From DASYQV01 sp036005125 (GTDB lineage: Bacteria > Acidobacteriota > Vicinamibacteria > Vicinamibacterales > UBA2999): 5,137 bases of DNA. Shown piece after piece: positions 4,422 to 5,137 of this stretch; position 1 is the first letter of the stretch; every line of letters begins with the position of its first letter. The DNA lies in the NCBI GenBank assembly GCA_036005125.1, contig DASYQV010000364.1, positions 1 through 5,137 on the forward strand, given 5' to 3'. The translations under genes and the position numbers were made by a program. The notes under the pieces are model-generated. The model saw only the letters and a program-made list of their open reading frames with translations. It had not been told where the DNA came from and ran no database searches.

Positions 4422-5123
4422 GTCACTCTCCTCCACAGTTATGTCAGCTCCGAAAACGGTCGCGCCTGGGTTCAGCCGCGCGCGCCGGATATCCGGAACG
4501 CCTACGACTCTTACGCCCCGCGGGGGATCCTCGACGGCGTGGACGAGCGCGGCGATCATCTGCGTGCGTGAGACCAGCCCCAGACGCTGCGCACCGTCGG
4601 CCGTTGGCGGCAGCCGCGCCAGCAGGGCGTAGATGGGGACCAGGAGGTACGGCCAGCGATGCCTCGGACCGAGCACGTACCACGGCCTGAGCACGGTGGC
4701 GGCGATGCCGCTCGCGCGAATGAGCGCCTCGCCCTCGCTGCGCACGGCGATATACGCCCGCATGATCGGTGCGGGCTGCGCGACGCTCACATACACGAGG
4801 TGCCGTACGCCGGCGGCCGTCGCGGCCGAGACCGACGCGCGGATCGACGGAAGATCGATTTCCCGGAACTGACGCGCCTTCGATGGATTCGGACGCGGTG
4901 TCCCGACCAGATGCACGAGCGTGTCTGATGGCGGCAGCCGGGCCGCCCAGGTCGTCGCATCGAGCGCATTGCCGAGGACAGGCGTGGCATCCAGTGGCAG
5001 CTTTGTCTCGGATTCGGGACGAACGAGACCGCGAACGCGATGACCACGAGCGATGAGCGCCTCGATCAGCGGCCGGCCGAGGTAGCCGGTTCCTCCCGTG
5101 ACGAAGACATCGTGAGCCGCCAC
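3984..5123 (-). CDS. In-frame fusion of an atypical SDR (NAD(P)H-binding) and a cupin-domain protein
   Basis: The 379-residue ORF has two domains. Residues 1 to about 222 are an extended/atypical short-chain dehydrogenase: DVFVTGGTGYLGRPLIEAL (5-23) with the TGxxGxxG nucleotide loop (9-16), R35 after the second strand (suggesting NADP), VHLVGTPRP (70-78), VYVSVAQ (110-116), YIAVRSEGE (124-132, an Arg where classical members have the catalytic Lys), TVLRPWYVLGP (143-153) and VPDIR (209-213), where such proteins usually end. Residues 235-379 are a cupin: FRWSTHMKSLVGT (277-289), CMHAHVGFLARGRIRI (292-307) with H294/H296, and EPGHDGWVVGNEP (326-338). Residues 222-234 have no domain character. 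The tail from about 369 (KEEGGRRKKKE) is read from the heptamer repeat. The start is a GTG at 5123; the frame stays open to the window edge, so a start further upstream is possible. Substrates are unknown. A lost stop between two formerly separate genes is an alternative view. Confidence 0.8.
   Translation of the reverse strand: MAAHDVFVTGGTGYLGRPLIEALIARGHRVRGLVRPESETKLPLDATPVLGNALDATTWAARLPPSDTLVHLVGTPRPNPSKARQFREIDLPSIRASVSAATAAGVRHLVYVSVAQPAPIMRAYIAVRSEGEALIRASGIAATVLRPWYVLGPRHRWPYLLVPIYALLARLPPTADGAQRLGLVSRTQMIAALVHAVEDPPRGVRVVGVPDIRRARLNPGATVFGADITVEESDMSSTDPLLAPLKDADHREVGGVQLDVQRTADARVKRVVYPPGFRWSTHMKSLVGTKLCMHAHVGFLARGRIRIEYDDGCSSEYTAPEVIAIEPGHDGWVVGNEPVVLIEFDFERDTIRRLGMPEAHQHRTAALSKEEGGRRKKKE
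4428..4434 (-). promoter_or_regulatory. Strong Shine-Dalgarno sequence inside the SDR-cupin ORF
   Basis: GGAGGAG on the minus strand, 6 nt before the ATG at 4421. It is the strongest ribosome binding site in the window and falls exactly at the SDR/cupin junction, which supports separate initiation of the cupin half. Confidence 0.7.
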
Positions 5124-5131
5124 CTCGGCGC

Positions 5132-5137
5132 ATTGTA
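5132..5137 (-). promoter_or_regulatory. Possible -10 box for the SDR gene at the window edge
   Basis: TACAAT on the minus strand differs from TATAAT by one base and lies 8 nt before the GTG at 5123. If real, transcription would start almost at the GTG, giving a leaderless mRNA, which would fit the lack of a Shine-Dalgarno sequence. The -35 region is outside the window, and the match may be chance. Confidence 0.2.

Noticed and set aside
3492..4571. A 359-residue plus-strand open frame across the deaminase and cupin genes
   Set aside because: It runs antisense to two recognisable genes and across both strands of the heptamer element; its composition shows no domain.

Overview
The window is GC-rich bacterial DNA in which every gene I can support lies on the minus strand. 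Genes are therefore read from high to low coordinates. Base composition, several very short gene junctions and the gene repertoire (HGSNAT-type acyltransferase, YdeI/OmdA, DinB, DUF411, NAD(P)H-binding SDR) suggest a soil or sediment bacterium with a large genome. Acidobacteriota, for example a Vicinamibacteria-like lineage, is my guess; no marker gene fixes the taxonomy.

Right block (5137 to about 3430). The ORF at 5123-3984 joins an atypical short-chain dehydrogenase (residues about 1-222) in frame to a cupin protein (residues 235-379). A strong Shine-Dalgarno sequence, GGAGGAG, sits 6 nt before the ATG of the cupin half, so the two halves may also be made separately. Next comes a 146-residue deaminase (3944-3504) that resembles yeast cytosine deaminase Fcy1 more than bacterial CodA. 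It lies tightly between two repeat elements of 7-nt period. Each element is an inverted pair of heptamer arrays: GATTCTT against AATCATG on the left, AGGAGAY against TTCCTCC on the right. The right element also supplies the last 11 or so codons of the SDR-cupin ORF and occupies the place where the deaminase ribosome binding site would be.

Middle (3503-3186). This gene-free stretch of 318 bp holds the left heptamer element and three consecutive inverted repeats upstream of a periplasmic DUF411/CopG-like copper-binding protein (3185-2745). One of the three is a perfect 14-bp repeat.

Left block (2668 to 1). A DinB-family protein, an HGSNAT-type membrane acyltransferase, a YdeI/OmdA-family protein and the N-terminal part of a probable isoprenylcysteine methyltransferase-like membrane protein follow with gaps of 37 bp, a 1-bp overlap and 4 bp. 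The last three are probably one transcription unit with coupled translation. The first two functions point to the cell envelope, and the YdeI family has been linked to antimicrobial peptide tolerance, but no joint pathway can be proved from the sequence.

The most unusual items are the paired heptamer-repeat hairpins around the deaminase, the SDR-cupin fusion with an internal translation start, and the stacked inverted repeats in front of the DUF411 gene. There is no RNA gene, CRISPR array, insertion sequence or phage gene that I can recognise.
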